Of a DNA stretch of 64,000 bases, positions 54,801 through 64,000 are shown one piece after another. The notes under the pieces are model-generated. The model did no database searches and was not told where the DNA came from. It saw only the letters and a list, made by a program, of their open reading frames with translations. A program made the position numbers and the translations under genes. The DNA is from Hyphomicrobiales bacterium. Lineage in GTDB: Bacteria; Pseudomonadota; Alphaproteobacteria; Rhizobiales; Rhizobiaceae. Numbering within the stretch: the first letter of the stretch is position 1; every line of letters begins with the position of its first letter. The stretch lies in assembly GCA_900465675.1 (NCBI GenBank), contig UBJR01000036.1, forward strand, positions 1 through 64,000, read 5' to 3'.

Positions 54801-55775
54801 TCAGCCGAAGCGCTCCAGCGCCATTGCGAAAACGTCGGTATCGACATTGCCGCCCGAAGTGACGGTGATGACGGTATCGCTCTCCAGTGCCTTGCCGTGG
54901 AACAATGCCGCCGCAAGGGCCACCGCGCCGCCTGGCTCGACGATGATCTTCAGCCGCTTGAAGGCAAGCGCCATGGCACGCAGCGCCTCGTCGTCCGTCA
55001 CCGCGATACCTGCGCCGGCAAGCCTCTGAAGGATCGGAAAGGTGATCTTGCCGGGTTCAGGCGTGATGATCGCATCGCAGATCGAGCCGGCCATCGCCGC
55101 ATTCCGCTTGATTTCGCCTGATGCCAGCGAGCGTGCGAAGTCGTCGAAGTTTTCAGGTTCGCAGGTGCGGACGGTAAAGCTCGGGGCGCTTGCTTCCAGC
55201 GCCAGCGCGATGCCGGAGCTCAGTCCGCCGCCGCCGCAGGGCACCAGAACTTCGGCTTCCTTGATGCCTTCCTCTTCCGCCTGTTCGGCAATCTCAAGAC
55301 CCGTCGTCCCCTGGCCGGCGATCACGAGCGGTTCGTCGAAAGGCTTGATCAGCGTGAGGCGCCGATCGGCAGAGAGCCGGGCGCCGATCGCGTCACGGTC
55401 TTCCTTGGCGCGATCGTAGAGCACCACCTCGGCGCCGAAGGCGCGGGTGTTGTCAATCTTCAGCTTCGGCGCGTCCGCGGGCATGATGATGACCGAGGGG
55501 ACGCCGTGGAGCTTGGCGGCTAGCGCCACGCCCTGCGCGTGGTTGCCGGACGAGAAGGCGATGACGCCGCGCTTGCGGATATCGGGTTCCAGCCCCGATA
55601 CTGCCGACCAGCCGCCACGGAACTTGAAGGAGCCGGTGTGCTGCAAACATTCGGCCTTCACGAAGACACGGCGACCGGCCATCTCGTCGAGAAAGGGTGA
55701 CGAGAGCAGCGGCGTGCGCCTGATATGTCCGCGCAGACGGGCGCGGGCGGCGACGATCATTTCAATGGATGCCAT
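54801..55775 (-). CDS. Threonine/serine dehydratase-like PLP protein
   Basis: A 324-residue fold-type II PLP enzyme. The Schiff-base Lys is in GSFKFRG near residue 51, the substrate loop is SSGNHAQGVA near residue 75, and the glycine-rich phosphate loop is CGGGGLSSG near residue 180. It should deaminate threonine or serine to 2-oxobutyrate or pyruvate. No C-terminal ACT-like regulatory domain is present, so it is of the short catabolic or racemase-like type. Serine racemase is a possible alternative. Confidence 0.87.
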   Translation of the reverse strand: MASIEMIVAARARLRGHIRRTPLLSSPFLDEMAGRRVFVKAECLQHTGSFKFRGGWSAVSGLEPDIRKRGVIAFSSGNHAQGVALAAKLHGVPSVIIMPADAPKLKIDNTRAFGAEVVLYDRAKEDRDAIGARLSADRRLTLIKPFDEPLVIAGQGTTGLEIAEQAEEEGIKEAEVLVPCGGGGLSSGIALALEASAPSFTVRTCEPENFDDFARSLASGEIKRNAAMAGSICDAIITPEPGKITFPILQRLAGAGIAVTDDEALRAMALAFKRLKIIVEPGGAVALAAALFHGKALESDTVITVTSGGNVDTDVFAMALERFG

Positions 55776-55847
55776 GTGATGCTCTTTCGGCTGATGTGCT
55801 GCGCCATGAATAGAAGACGGCTTTGCGCTTGTGAACGCCGGTTCTTG

Positions 55848-56909
55848 TCACCGTGACACGAAAGCCTGTAGCGCGGTCTCCTTGGCGAGCTGCGGCGCGC
55901 GCTCACGGCGCCGGTATTCCGTCGGGCTGGTGCCGGTGACGCGCAGGAACTCGCGATTGAAGTTCGACTTGCTGATGAAGCCTGCCTCGAACATCACGCT
56001 GGTGACCGGCGCATCGCTATGCGCCAGTTGATCGCAGGCGAAGCGGATGCGGAATTCGTTGACATATTGCGAGACGCTCATGCCGTGGATGCGGTTGACC
56101 GCCACCGAGACGCGGCGGGCGGGGAGGCCGAGCTTGCGGGCGATGCGGTTCAAATTGAGCTCGGGATCGCGATAGACCTGCTTGGTCTCCATGAGGCTGT
56201 CGAGACGGCTGGCGACGGCGCCGTCCTCTTCCGTCGGAAGAACAGGGGACGGTGGAGCGCTGTCGATCCCCTGTTCAGGCTGCGTGCCGCCGGCGATCGA
56301 GGCCGCGGCGCCGAGGATCAGGAGAACGATGACATTTCCGAGCGCAACGATGGCCCCGGCGTTGGCGCCGCCGGTGCGGTAGAGATCGAGGCTGATGACG
56401 ACGTCGCTCAGGCCCGAGCCGATCAGCGCGACAGCCGTAATGACCAGCGAGCGATAGGAAAGGAACGCCCCGTCGAGGCGGGAGGCGACAAGCGCATCGG
56501 CGCCGCTTCGCGAAATCCAGAGCAGCGCGACACCATAGCCGATGAAGAGCAGGATCAGGCTCAGGCCGACTATATCCCGCCAGAAGGCGAATGCCAGAGC
56601 AACGCCGATTGCCGGCAGAAGATGCGGCCATTGCCGGCTCAGCGGCCGTGGCGTGCCAAGCGTCAGGTCCGCGAAGCTTGCAAAGGAGAGCGGCGCGACA
56701 ATGGCGGCGAGCACGGCCTGCAGCGGCATGATCGCCAGCATGTCGTAGCCCCAGCGCAGGCCGATGAAGACGGATTGAACCGCATAGGCGGCGATCAGCG
56801 CCAGAAACAGCCGCCGCCCGGGCGCGCTCCATTCCTCCATCCTCAGCATCCGGATGAAGAGGATGGAGAGGAGCAGGGCGACCACGAAAGGCAGCGGTAC
56901 GAAAATCAT
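55848..56909 (-). CDS. Membrane-anchored AraC-family regulator
   Basis: A 353-residue protein. Residues about 1-215 form six to seven hydrophobic helices (LPFVVALLLSILFIRM, then LIAAYAVQSVFIGL, AVLAAIVAPLSF and others). An acidic linker leads to an AraC helix-turn-helix pair at about 255-345 (LNRIARKLGLPARRVSVAVNR and FEAGFISKSNFNREFLRVTGTSP). Membrane AraC regulators of this type sense an envelope or membrane signal. ATG at 56909 begins the first helix. The longer frame to 56993 adds a charged, unconvincing tail. Confidence 0.82.
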   Translation of the reverse strand: MIFVPLPFVVALLLSILFIRMLRMEEWSAPGRRLFLALIAAYAVQSVFIGLRWGYDMLAIMPLQAVLAAIVAPLSFASFADLTLGTPRPLSRQWPHLLPAIGVALAFAFWRDIVGLSLILLFIGYGVALLWISRSGADALVASRLDGAFLSYRSLVITAVALIGSGLSDVVISLDLYRTGGANAGAIVALGNVIVLLILGAAASIAGGTQPEQGIDSAPPSPVLPTEEDGAVASRLDSLMETKQVYRDPELNLNRIARKLGLPARRVSVAVNRIHGMSVSQYVNEFRIRFACDQLAHSDAPVTSVMFEAGFISKSNFNREFLRVTGTSPTEYRRRERAPQLAKETALQAFVSR

Positions 56910-57066
56910 CGGCAGTGTCCGGACATTTTTCTCATCAATATGAGCACGAGATTGGCCTTGATCGCAATTGCGGGCGACCCGGAACACGATCAAGGTCTCA
57001 AGAAAGCGTGTCGGACCTCACCTTTGCTTGCGCCGGATCGACCGGTGTCAAACAGGGAGCAAACCG

Positions 57067-57774
57067 ATGACCATTATCCTTTCCATACCTCTTTTCTTCA
57101 TGAGCCTCGTTTCCGCCTTCGGTGGCTCGAACACGCCTGGAGAAATCTTCGACATCACCGGGGTCCGCTCCATCGTCATCCAGGGCGATTCCAGCTCGAT
57201 CAGGATCACCACCGATGCCGGGAAGCCTTATGAAGCCGTGACATCCGGCCGCCGAAGCGGCTGGTTCTCATCCTGGTATTCGAGCTGGTTCTTCAATGCC
57301 TGCAAGGATGAAAGCCGGGTGCGGATCGACGGCACGGCAATGACGATCGATGTCGGCGTCTCGGCGTGGAGCGACATTGCCGATTGCACGCCTGAAGTCT
57401 CCGCCAACGTGCCTGCGGGTGCCGCTGTCAGCATCAACCAGCAGACCTTCATGGCAAGGCTTGATGGAAACTTTTCCGCGTTTCGGACATCGGGCAAGGC
57501 TGCGGATATTACACTCAACGGTCACGCATCTGAGGTCGACATCGCGGGAACCGCGGTACGGGCGAACCTTACCTATGCCTCGATCACCCGGGACGAAATG
57601 ATAGGTATCGAGGCGCAGTCGCTCGATGCCTATATTGGCTTCGGGGAGCATGTACCGGTCGACTACACGGTGACGGCCAAGGCGTCGCTGGTCGATACAC
57701 TGACGCCGAGTGTGCCGGGGGCAAAGCCGCAGGTGGCGATCCGGGGCGATTATGTCCGCGCCCGGATCCGCTGA
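57067..57774 (+). CDS. Exported protein with beta-solenoid/GIN-like domain, unknown
   Basis: A 235-residue protein beginning with a hydrophobic segment (IILSIPLFFMSLVSAF). The region from residue 22 onward (DITGVRSIVIQGDSSSIRI and later GHASEVDIAGTAVRANLTYASI) has the short repeated strands of GIN/DUF4097-like autotransporter-type domains. A Trp-rich segment (SGWFSSWYSSWF) and two Cys (FNACKDES and IADCTPE) are notable. ATG at 57067 has agggag upstream. It is divergent from the AraC gene, which may control it. No function is known. It abuts the gamma-glutamyltransferase stop. Confidence 0.7.
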   Translation: MTIILSIPLFFMSLVSAFGGSNTPGEIFDITGVRSIVIQGDSSSIRITTDAGKPYEAVTSGRRSGWFSSWYSSWFFNACKDESRVRIDGTAMTIDVGVSAWSDIADCTPEVSANVPAGAAVSINQQTFMARLDGNFSAFRTSGKAADITLNGHASEVDIAGTAVRANLTYASITRDEMIGIEAQSLDAYIGFGEHVPVDYTVTAKASLVDTLTPSVPGAKPQVAIRGDYVRARIR

Positions 57775-59517
57775 TCAGTAGCCCTTGGCCGAACCTTCCG
57801 CGGCACGGCTGTCCATGGCGCCATAGTAGCGTGAGCCGCCGCCCTTCGCGATATCGGTAAGGCTCTTGCCGCCAACGAGAATGCCTGCGGCCTGGCCCCA
57901 GAGAGGTGCATCGTTGCCGCCGTCGAAGCTGTAGCCCATGGCGGCGAGCGCCTTTTCGGTGTCAGGCGACAGTGCATAGGGCTCAAGATAGACCTTGTCC
58001 GGCTGCCATTGGTGATGGATGCGCGGGGCATTCACTGCCTGGCTGATGTCCATGCCGAAATCGATGACATTGAGGATCGCTTCGAGTGTGATGGTGATGA
58101 TGCGCGAGCCGCCCGGGCTGCCGATCACCATGAAGGGCTTGCCGTCCTTGGTAATGATCGTCGGGCTCATCGAGGAGAGCGGCGTCTTCTTCGGGGCGAT
58201 GGCGTTGGCTTCGCCCTGGACGAGGCCGTAGAGGTTCGCCGCACCGGGCTTGGAGGTGAAGTCGTCCATCTCGTTGTTCAAGAGGATGCCGGTGCCCGGC
58301 GCCACCACACCGGCGCCGAAGGAGCCGTTCAGGGTGTAGGTCACCGCAACGGCATTGCCTTCGTCGTCGATGATCGAATAGTGGGTCGTCTCGGTGCTTT
58401 CCTTGCCGCCGAGCGGTTTCAGATCGGCCGATTTTCCGGCCTTGTAGGGATCGATCTTCTCCCGGATCTCGGTGGCATAGGCCTTGTCGAGCAGCTTGGA
58501 GACCGGATTGTCGATGAAGTCAGGATCGCCGAGTGCGGCGTTGCGATCGACATAGGCGTAGCGCATCGCCTCGACCATCGCATGCACGGTCTCGGCCGAG
58601 CCGTAGCCGAGATAGGAGAGCGGGTAGTCTTCGAGAACGTTGAGGATCTCGCAGATGATGACGCCGCCGGAGGAGGGCGGGGGCGAGGAGATGATGTCGT
58701 AGCCGTGGTAATTGCATTCGATCGGCTTTAACTCGCGAACCGAATATTGCTCGAAATCTTCTTTGGAGAGGATGCCGCCCTTTGACTGGCTGGCTTTGAC
58801 GATCGCGTCTGCCGGGGTGCCCTTGTAAAAGGCGTCGGGGCCTTTCTCGGATATCGCCTGAAGTACGGCGCCGAGTTCCGGCTGCACAAGCTTCTCGCCT
58901 TCGGCGTAAGGTTTGCCATCGGGCTTCAGGAAAATCTTGGCAGCCGCCTCGTCTTTGGCGAGGCGCTTTGCGCTGCCGGCGAGCGAGGCTGCATCTCCCT
59001 GCTCGAAGGTGAAGCCGTCCTTGGCGAAAGCGATCGCCGGAGCGAGCAGGTCGGCACGGGGTTTGGTGCCGTATTTTTCGCGCGCGGTCTCGAAGCCCAT
59101 CACTGATCCCGGCACGCCGACCGCGAGATAGCCGTCGAGGCTGGCGCGGGGAACGATATCGCCCTTGGCATCGAGATACATGGTCTTGGTGGCGGCTAGC
59201 GGTGCGCGTTCGCGGAAGTCCAGGAAAGTACTTTTTCCGTCCTTGGTCCGGATCGTCATGAAGCCGCCGCCGCCGATATTGCCGGCGGTGGGATAGACGA
59301 CGGCGAGCGCATAACCCACGGCCACAGCTGCATCCACGGCGTTGCCGCCGCTCTTCAGAACCTCGACGCCGACATCGGTTGCCAGATGCTGCGCCGTGAC
59401 GACCATGCCATGCTCGCCCTCCACCGGGGCAGGCGAGGCGGCATGCACGGTGACCGGGCCGAGCGCCAAAGCGAAAGCAGTGAAAAGCGAGACGGTCCGG
59501 GCTTGCAGCCGATCCAT
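57775..59517 (-). CDS. ggt: Gamma-glutamyltransferase
   Basis: A 580-residue periplasmic Ntn hydrolase transferring the gamma-glutamyl group of glutathione. The signal peptide ends near residue 26. The precursor is cut before the Thr in ESTETTHYSIID (about residue 380), giving the small subunit. Substrate-binding Arg (FRERAPLAATK) and the late block GSPGGSRI are present. Length is typical. It may recycle glutathione cysteine and glutamate. Confidence 0.95.
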   Translation of the reverse strand: MDRLQARTVSLFTAFALALGPVTVHAASPAPVEGEHGMVVTAQHLATDVGVEVLKSGGNAVDAAVAVGYALAVVYPTAGNIGGGGFMTIRTKDGKSTFLDFRERAPLAATKTMYLDAKGDIVPRASLDGYLAVGVPGSVMGFETAREKYGTKPRADLLAPAIAFAKDGFTFEQGDAASLAGSAKRLAKDEAAAKIFLKPDGKPYAEGEKLVQPELGAVLQAISEKGPDAFYKGTPADAIVKASQSKGGILSKEDFEQYSVRELKPIECNYHGYDIISSPPPSSGGVIICEILNVLEDYPLSYLGYGSAETVHAMVEAMRYAYVDRNAALGDPDFIDNPVSKLLDKAYATEIREKIDPYKAGKSADLKPLGGKESTETTHYSIIDDEGNAVAVTYTLNGSFGAGVVAPGTGILLNNEMDDFTSKPGAANLYGLVQGEANAIAPKKTPLSSMSPTIITKDGKPFMVIGSPGGSRIITITLEAILNVIDFGMDISQAVNAPRIHHQWQPDKVYLEPYALSPDTEKALAAMGYSFDGGNDAPLWGQAAGILVGGKSLTDIAKGGGSRYYGAMDSRAAEGSAKGY

Positions 59518-59583
59518 GATATCCCCTCCAAAGAATAAACTATGGGGTGTGATATGGTTCGGCCTGCGCCGGGTGCAAGGCTT

Positions 59584-60597
59584 TCAGTTGGTGGTCGCAG
59601 CGATATCGCCGGCCAGCCGCTCTTCGGCGATACGGGCGGCTGCCTGCAGATCGCGCGGCATGCCTGCAATCTTTTCCAGCGCGGCGATGGCCACATCCGT
59701 CGCCAGATAATCCGGCTTGTGCCCGACGCCCCGTATGGTCACCAGTTCCGAGCCGGCGATATCGCGGGCAAGGCCTTGGGAGTGCAGGTGTTCCCAGACG
59801 ATGTCGTCGCTGTCACCGGTCATGATGACGGTCGGCGCGGTGATCTCCCGATAGCGATGGGACTCGGCCTTGAGATAGCCGAGCAGGCGGGTGAAATCCG
59901 TGGCGTTGTTGTGGAAGGTGCCGGGCCGCAGGACCAGTGACGGGCCGGTGCTGGCGATATAGTCGGCCGGCCGGACGTTCGGCCGGAAGACGTTCATCGT
60001 GCCCTGTTCCAGCCGCCGCAATCCCATCGGCACGACGAGCGCGTGATTGAAGAGCCAGCCAAGAAGCGGGGCTGTTGCAGCGTGATAGTACCAGTCCACG
60101 CCGCCCGGCCACGGGTGAGTCGCCGGCGCAAGGAAGAGCAGCCCCGCCGTCTTCTCCGGATGATGGACGCCGAAGGCGGCCGCGATGGCGCCGCCGAAGG
60201 AATGGCCGACGATGATCGCCTTTTCGATGCCGCGCCTTTCCATCAGCCGGGCAATGGCTTCTGCCTGGCCGGACGGCACCGCATTTTCGGGGCCACCGCG
60301 CTCGGAGTAGCCGTGTCCGGGGCGGTCGACGAAGAGCATTTCGGCGCGGCCCTGCAAAGGCCGCAGAAAGGCGCCAGCCTGATCCAGCAGATTGCCGCTG
60401 GCGCCATGAATGAAGACGATCGCCGGCAGGTCGGCCGTGTCTGGACGCGGGATATGCAGGGCGTTCATGCGATAGCCGCCGATATCGGTCAGCTCGCCGA
60501 CATTGGGGAAAGCCTGCTCGAACTGCCGGGCTTTGAAGGAGCTGTAGCCGATCGCGGCGGCGAGAGGGGCAAGAAGGGCGGAAACTTCGGCAAGCAT
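59584..60597 (-). CDS. Alpha/beta hydrolase
   Basis: A 337-residue protein with an N-terminal hydrophobic helix (about 5-20). HG oxyanion motif IHGASGN, nucleophile elbow GHSFGGA near residue 133, an Asp in TGDSDDIVW and the final His in GVGHKPDY complete the catalytic triad. Substrate is unknown. It is followed on the same strand by the gamma-glutamyltransferase gene after 66 bp. Confidence 0.83.
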   Translation of the reverse strand: MLAEVSALLAPLAAAIGYSSFKARQFEQAFPNVGELTDIGGYRMNALHIPRPDTADLPAIVFIHGASGNLLDQAGAFLRPLQGRAEMLFVDRPGHGYSERGGPENAVPSGQAEAIARLMERRGIEKAIIVGHSFGGAIAAAFGVHHPEKTAGLLFLAPATHPWPGGVDWYYHAATAPLLGWLFNHALVVPMGLRRLEQGTMNVFRPNVRPADYIASTGPSLVLRPGTFHNNATDFTRLLGYLKAESHRYREITAPTVIMTGDSDDIVWEHLHSQGLARDIAGSELVTIRGVGHKPDYLATDVAIAALEKIAGMPRDLQAAARIAEERLAGDIAATTN

Positions 60598-60662
60598 GGA
60601 CGGACCGGCGGTGAACTCTGTGACTGCTTCCTAAAATTGGGCTCGCTCGGCCGCCGTCAAGA

Positions 60663-61268
60663 TCAGGTGCGGCTGCCGGCCAGTTTTTCGGACAGCGTGT
60701 TCACCTGCTCCTGCGCCGTGCGGTTGGCCGGGAAGACCTCCAGGAAGCGTTCCCATGCCTTCAGCGTCAGCTGTTCGTTGCCGGTGTCATTCAGGATCGC
60801 GGCCATGCCTGATAGCGCGCCGAAGTGACGGGGATCGAGATCCAGCACATGCTCGATGTCCGACATCGACTTGCGATAATTGCCTGAGGCGTAGTTGAGG
60901 GTGGCGCGGCGGTTCCAGCTCTCGGCATAGGTCGGCTTCAGGGCAATCGCCTGGTCGAGAAAGTCGAGGGCGGCGGCGCTGCGCTTGTCCTCGATCGCCT
61001 TGTCGGCCCACTGCATCAGAAGATTGACGGTGGCGCTGCCGGAATCGTTCCATTCCGTGCGGATTTCCTGCGCGATGCCGTTGGCCTTTTCGGGGTCACG
61101 TTCGCGTTTCAGCTGGGCGTAGAGATTGTCGAGCCTCTGCTTCGGCGAGGCGTTGGTATCCGGCTGCTCGACGATGACGTCCTTCTCGGCGCTTTCGGCG
61201 GGGAAGGCAGGAGCGAGAAAACCGGTGGCGAGCGGCGCGGCCGCCAAGAGTAAAGCAAAAAAGCGCAT
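60663..61268 (-). CDS. Exported TPR protein
   Basis: A 201-residue protein. A signal peptide covers about 1-24 (MRFFALLLAAAPLATGF), then at least three tetratricopeptide helices pairs (about 90-190: AALDFLDQAIALKPTYAESWNRRA and GNYRKSMSDIEHVLDLDP are clear repeats). TPRs bind partner proteins, so it is probably a periplasmic scaffold. ATG at 61268 chosen since it starts the signal peptide. Confidence 0.83.
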   Translation of the reverse strand: MRFFALLLAAAPLATGFLAPAFPAESAEKDVIVEQPDTNASPKQRLDNLYAQLKRERDPEKANGIAQEIRTEWNDSGSATVNLLMQWADKAIEDKRSAAALDFLDQAIALKPTYAESWNRRATLNYASGNYRKSMSDIEHVLDLDPRHFGALSGMAAILNDTGNEQLTLKAWERFLEVFPANRTAQEQVNTLSEKLAGSRT

Positions 61269-61388
61269 GGCGGACAATGTAGCCCGCCATCACACAAGAT
61301 CAAAGAAAATTTGACGTGATCACCAAAGCGACCCACCGGAAATGAGCGATCAAGCGGCTACGCCGTCAATCGCCTCCGGAACGCGCAA

Positions 61389-61514
61389 TCAGCCCTGACG
61401 AGCCTTGAAGCGCGGGTTCAGCTTGTTGATGATGTAGATGCGGCCCTTGCGGCGAACCAGACGGTTGTCACGGTGACGAGCCTTGAGCGACTTGAGCGAA
61501 TTCTTGATCTTCAT
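61389..61514 (-). CDS. rpmJ: 50S ribosomal protein L36 (cysteine-free YkgO type)
   Basis: A 41-residue basic protein, [16 protein letters not shown] and on to [12 protein letters not shown]. No Cys occurs, so this is the zinc-independent C- form usual in alphaproteobacteria. It is too short for common ORF cut-offs, but the sequence is unmistakable. Confidence 0.93.
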
Positions 61515-61570
61515 TTTTCTGATCCGCGATCTCTGGGGGGAATTTCACATTCGCCCGTATCTTCAAACAT

Positions 61571-61594
61571 TCAAAAGCGCGCTCGTGGCGCGCC
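61571..61594 (-). terminator. Terminator of purK
   Basis: On the minus strand gcgcgc (61588-61593) pairs with gcgcgc (61577-61582) with a 5-base loop, followed by TTTT. Confidence 0.65.
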
Positions 61595-61668
61595 TTTAGG
61601 TTGGGCAGGCAGATAACCCGATGGCATTCCTGTGTCAACCACATGAAGGCCTTTTATCCGGCAAAATC

Positions 61669-62733
61669 CTAGGTTTTCGCCGTCAGCACCGTCACATGGC
61701 CCATCTTGCGGCCAGGGCGGGACTCGGTCTTGCCGTAGAGATGGACGAGCGCGTCCTTGCGCCTCAGCCAGTCCGGAACGGTCAATATATCATCGCCGAT
61801 GAGGTTCTGCATCACGCAATCCGAATGCCTGCCGGCATCGCCGAGCGGCAACCCGCCGACGGCCCGGATATGCTGCTCGAACTGGGAAACCACGCAGGCG
61901 GCTTCCGTCCAATGGCCGGAATTATGGACGCGCGGCGCCATCTCGTTGGCGATCAGGCTGCCGTCGGCGAGCACAAAGAACTCAATACCGATGACGCCGA
62001 CATAGCCGAGCGAGGTCAGGATTGCATCCGCGGCCTGGCGGGCAGCCTTTGCCGTGGCGTCGGAAATCGAGGCCGGGATCGTCGAGGTGTGGAGAATGCC
62101 GTTTCTGTGGATATTCTCTGCCGGATCGAAGGCGACGACCGTGCCATCAGTCGCGCGGGCGGCGATGATCGACACTTCGCGCTCAAAGGCGACGAAGCTT
62201 TCCAGAATCAGCGGCACACCACCGAGCGCCGCAAAGGCGCCTTCGGCGCTGTCTGCGGCCGAACGGAACACTTTCTGGCCCTTGCCGTCATAGCCGAGGC
62301 GCCGGGTCTTCAGGACCCCCTGGCCACCGAAGTCCTTCAGCGCCGCCTCAAGGTCGGCCTGACTGTCGATCGCGTGAAACTTGGCCGTTGGGATGCCGCA
62401 GTCATTGATGAAGCGCTTTTCGACCAGACGGTCCTGGGCGGCTTCCAATGCCTTCGGCGGCGGATAGACCGGGACGCTTGCGGCCAGCGTCTCGGCGGCG
62501 GCGACGGGCACATTCTCGAATTCGTAGGTGACGACGTCGCAGAGGCTGGCGAGCTCGGCAAGGGCTGGCGGATCGTCATAGGCGGCGGTGATCTGGTGGT
62601 TGGCGACCTGGGCTGCCGGGGAATCGGCCTGCGGCTCCAGAATGACCGTGCGGAAATTCAGGCGGGCAGCAGCCATGGCCAGCATGCGGCCGAGCTGGCC
62701 GCCGCCGATGATGCCGATTGTCTTTGCGCTCAT
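61669..62733 (-). CDS. purK: N5-carboxyaminoimidazole ribonucleotide synthase
   Basis: A 354-residue ATP-grasp enzyme. The N-terminal [16 protein letters not shown] block, [17 protein letters not shown] and the metal site IEFFVLADG with [14 protein letters not shown] identify PurK. It makes N5-CAIR from AIR, bicarbonate and ATP in purine synthesis. Its start overlaps the purE stop by 4 bp. Confidence 0.96.
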   Translation of the reverse strand: MSAKTIGIIGGGQLGRMLAMAAARLNFRTVILEPQADSPAAQVANHQITAAYDDPPALAELASLCDVVTYEFENVPVAAAETLAASVPVYPPPKALEAAQDRLVEKRFINDCGIPTAKFHAIDSQADLEAALKDFGGQGVLKTRRLGYDGKGQKVFRSAADSAEGAFAALGGVPLILESFVAFEREVSIIAARATDGTVVAFDPAENIHRNGILHTSTIPASISDATAKAARQAADAILTSLGYVGVIGIEFFVLADGSLIANEMAPRVHNSGHWTEAACVVSQFEQHIRAVGGLPLGDAGRHSDCVMQNLIGDDILTVPDWLRRKDALVHLYGKTESRPGRKMGHVTVLTAKT

Positions 62734-63224
62734 CTATCGTCCATGGGGTATTCGGCAATCGCATCGCTCTGGCGTGCGCGCCATTCATCGAGGCGATCGG
62801 CAATATCGTCGTCGGAAAGGGCAAGAACGGCAGCGGCCAGCAGGGCGGCGTTGATCGCGCCGGCTTTGCCGATCGCCAACGTGCCGACAGGGATGCCGCC
62901 CGGCATCTGCACGATCGACAGCAGGCTGTCCTGGCCGGACATCGTCTTGGATTGCACCGGTACACCGAAGACCGGAAGCGGGGTGAAGGCGGCCGTCATG
63001 CCCGGAAGATGGGCCGCACCGCCAGCGCCGGCGATGATGATCTTGAAACCTTCGTCGCGAGCGCCCTTGGCGAAGCTGACCATCCGGTCGGGCGTGCGGT
63101 GGGCGGAGATGATGCGCGCCTCGTAGGGAATCTCGAGCGCCTCGAGCGTGTCGGCAGCGTTCTTCATGGTTTCCCAGTCGGATTGGCTACCCATGATGAT
63201 GGCAACGGGTGGTCTGTCTGTCAT
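62730..63224 (-). CDS. purE: N5-carboxyaminoimidazole ribonucleotide mutase
   Basis: A 164-residue enzyme moving the carboxyl group from N5 to C4 to give CAIR. The signature [12 protein letters not shown] is near residue 10, SAHRTPDRM near residue 41 and [11 protein letters not shown] near residue 70. ATG at 63224 matches the family N-terminus, and GTG at 63236 would add four residues. Operon with purK and the DUF465 gene upstream. Confidence 0.95.
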   Translation of the reverse strand: MTDRPPVAIIMGSQSDWETMKNAADTLEALEIPYEARIISAHRTPDRMVSFAKGARDEGFKIIIAGAGGAAHLPGMTAAFTPLPVFGVPVQSKTMSGQDSLLSIVQMPGGIPVGTLAIGKAGAINAALLAAAVLALSDDDIADRLDEWRARQSDAIAEYPMDDR

Positions 63225-63243
63225 CGTCAACGGCACGTCCTCT

Positions 63244-63447
63244 TCAGGCGATGATATCCGGAATGATCTGGTCCTCGAGCTTCGACAGCTTGTCCTTGAT
63301 CACAAGCTTCTTCTTCTTCATGCGCTGAACGCGCAGAGCATCGCAGCCAGTGGCAATCATGGCATTGATCGCGGCATCATAGTCTTCGTGTTCCTGACGC
63401 AGGCGAGCCGCGATGAGCCTGACTTCCGCCTGTTCCTGATCGGCCAT
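63244..63447 (-). CDS. DUF465 (YdcH-like) small protein
   Basis: A 67-residue helical protein with the DUF465 ending [19 protein letters not shown]. It precedes purE by 19 bp on the same strand, so it is probably in the same transcript. The function is unknown. Confidence 0.82.
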   Translation of the reverse strand: MADQEQAEVRLIAARLRQEHEDYDAAINAMIATGCDALRVQRMKKKKLVIKDKLSKLEDQIIPDIIA

Positions 63448-63675
63448 TTACATTCCCCATTATCGTCTTCGGACGTTGTCCGGTCTGCCGATGATTTCCG
63501 CAAGCTCCTATCACCAAATAGCGGTAACGGGAAGTTAGTGTTGATCATGAATTTGCCATCGACACACCATGTTTTCGCCTTCGACAAGCCTTCAAAAATA
63601 TGTCACAGTCGAAAGGTTGACGCCTAGAACTCCAGCGATGGATGGCTGGGGAAGGCAAGAGGAAGGAAGGGTCTA

Positions 63676-63849
63676 ATGACTGTTCAAGCTCATCTTGAGT
63701 CACTACAGAAGAAGCATGTAGCTCTGGAGGAAGAGTTACATTCGCTGATGACAGCTCCCTCCAAAAGAGACGCAGACATTGCGGAGTGCAAGCGCAGGAA
63801 ACTGCGTATCAAAGACGAGATCCAACGTCTGAAATCTTCCGTTCACTAA
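63676..63849 (+). CDS. Second DUF465-like small protein (57 aa)
   Basis: ATG at 63676 has ggaagg (63661 onward) upstream. The 57-residue product (MTVQAHLESLQKKH, then EEELHSL and CKRRKLRIKDEIQRL) is a helical hairpin like the gene at 63244-63447 but divergent from it and on the other strand. A terminator about 100 bp downstream fits a monocistronic transcript. It falls below usual length cut-offs and is easily missed. Confidence 0.75.
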   Translation: MTVQAHLESLQKKHVALEEELHSLMTAPSKRDADIAECKRRKLRIKDEIQRLKSSVH

Positions 63850-63950
63850 TCGAATAATTGAGAGATCATTGCTCGGTCAATTGCGGTCCATAAGGACATA
63901 AACATAATCTTTCAAAAGGTTTAGCAAGACAGAGCCGATCCCAAGACATC

Positions 63951-63996
63951 ATGCGCCAGTCCATTCAGTGCGGAGTTGGACTGGCGCATTTTTTAT
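63951..63996 (+). terminator. Terminator of the second DUF465 gene
   Basis: A 13-bp perfect stem atgcgccagtcca (63951-63963) / tggactggcgcat (63977-63989) with a 13-base loop is followed by six T. Confidence 0.85.
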
Positions 63997-64000
63997 GTAA

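Noticed and set aside
54567-55121. A plus-strand gene in front of and over the dehydratase gene
   Set aside because: It runs antisense through the PLP enzyme and has no plausible product of its own.

Overview
The window looks like chromosomal DNA of a Rhizobium-type alphaproteobacterium (Rhizobiaceae). Evidence is the GC-rich codon use that leaves long shadow frames opposite nearly every gene, plus several family markers: a CpdR-type response regulator, a BA14K protein, a Brucella Omp10-like lipoprotein, homospermidine synthase, a GapR/DUF2312 protein, a cysteine-free L36, and a suhB/MmgR-type small RNA beside an inositol-monophosphatase-family gene. I see no insertion sequence, prophage, CRISPR array or rRNA. 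There is one tRNA (Val, anticodon GAC).

Layout. 1-3.3 kb: the 3' part of a giant gene made only of octapeptide repeats. 3.8-10.8 kb: tRNA-Val, cpdR, an N-formylglutamate amidohydrolase homologue, the small RNA, hisN, a hydrolase, a heat-shock hsp20 gene with an RpoH-type promoter and ROSE-like RNA thermometer, a BASS transporter with a divergent LysR gene, and BA14K. 11-19.2 kb: threonine aldolase and gltB-gltD. 19.2-30.7 kb: envelope and cell-surface genes (SGNH-like protein, lytic transglycosylase, galU, a beta-barrel protein, kdsD, NfeD-SPFH pair, hemH, a periplasmic nucleotidase fused to LysM, omp10). 30.9-46.2 kb: homospermidine synthase, a DUF3445 gene, YciI, a diguanylate cyclase, pabB-pabC, pepF, a sigma54 activator, a DUF882 protein, gapR, a DUF1244/second amidohydrolase pair and DUF1036-pyk. 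46.2-48.6 kb: a compact DUF4865-cupin-tautomerase operon with a divergent LysR gene. 48.7-54.2 kb: a second giant octapeptide-repeat gene, complete, 1820 residues, on the opposite strand. 54.8-64 kb: threonine dehydratase, a membrane-anchored AraC regulator, a secreted protein, gamma-glutamyltransferase, a hydrolase, a TPR protein, L36, purK-purE and two small DUF465 genes.

The standout is the pair of giant repeat genes. Both are built on three nested periods: an 8-residue unit (hydrophobic-S/T-x-x-Q-I/V-x-x), 17 of these making a 136-residue unit, and two sub-types of that unit following each other as A-A-B, giving a 408-residue super-period. Both end in the same phase (A, then a 128-residue closing unit) with a shared C-terminal cap. 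I do not recognise the family, and neither protein has any other domain. Most of the rest is conserved housekeeping and envelope sequence. The clearest regulatory elements are the hsp20 leader and the minus-strand small RNA.
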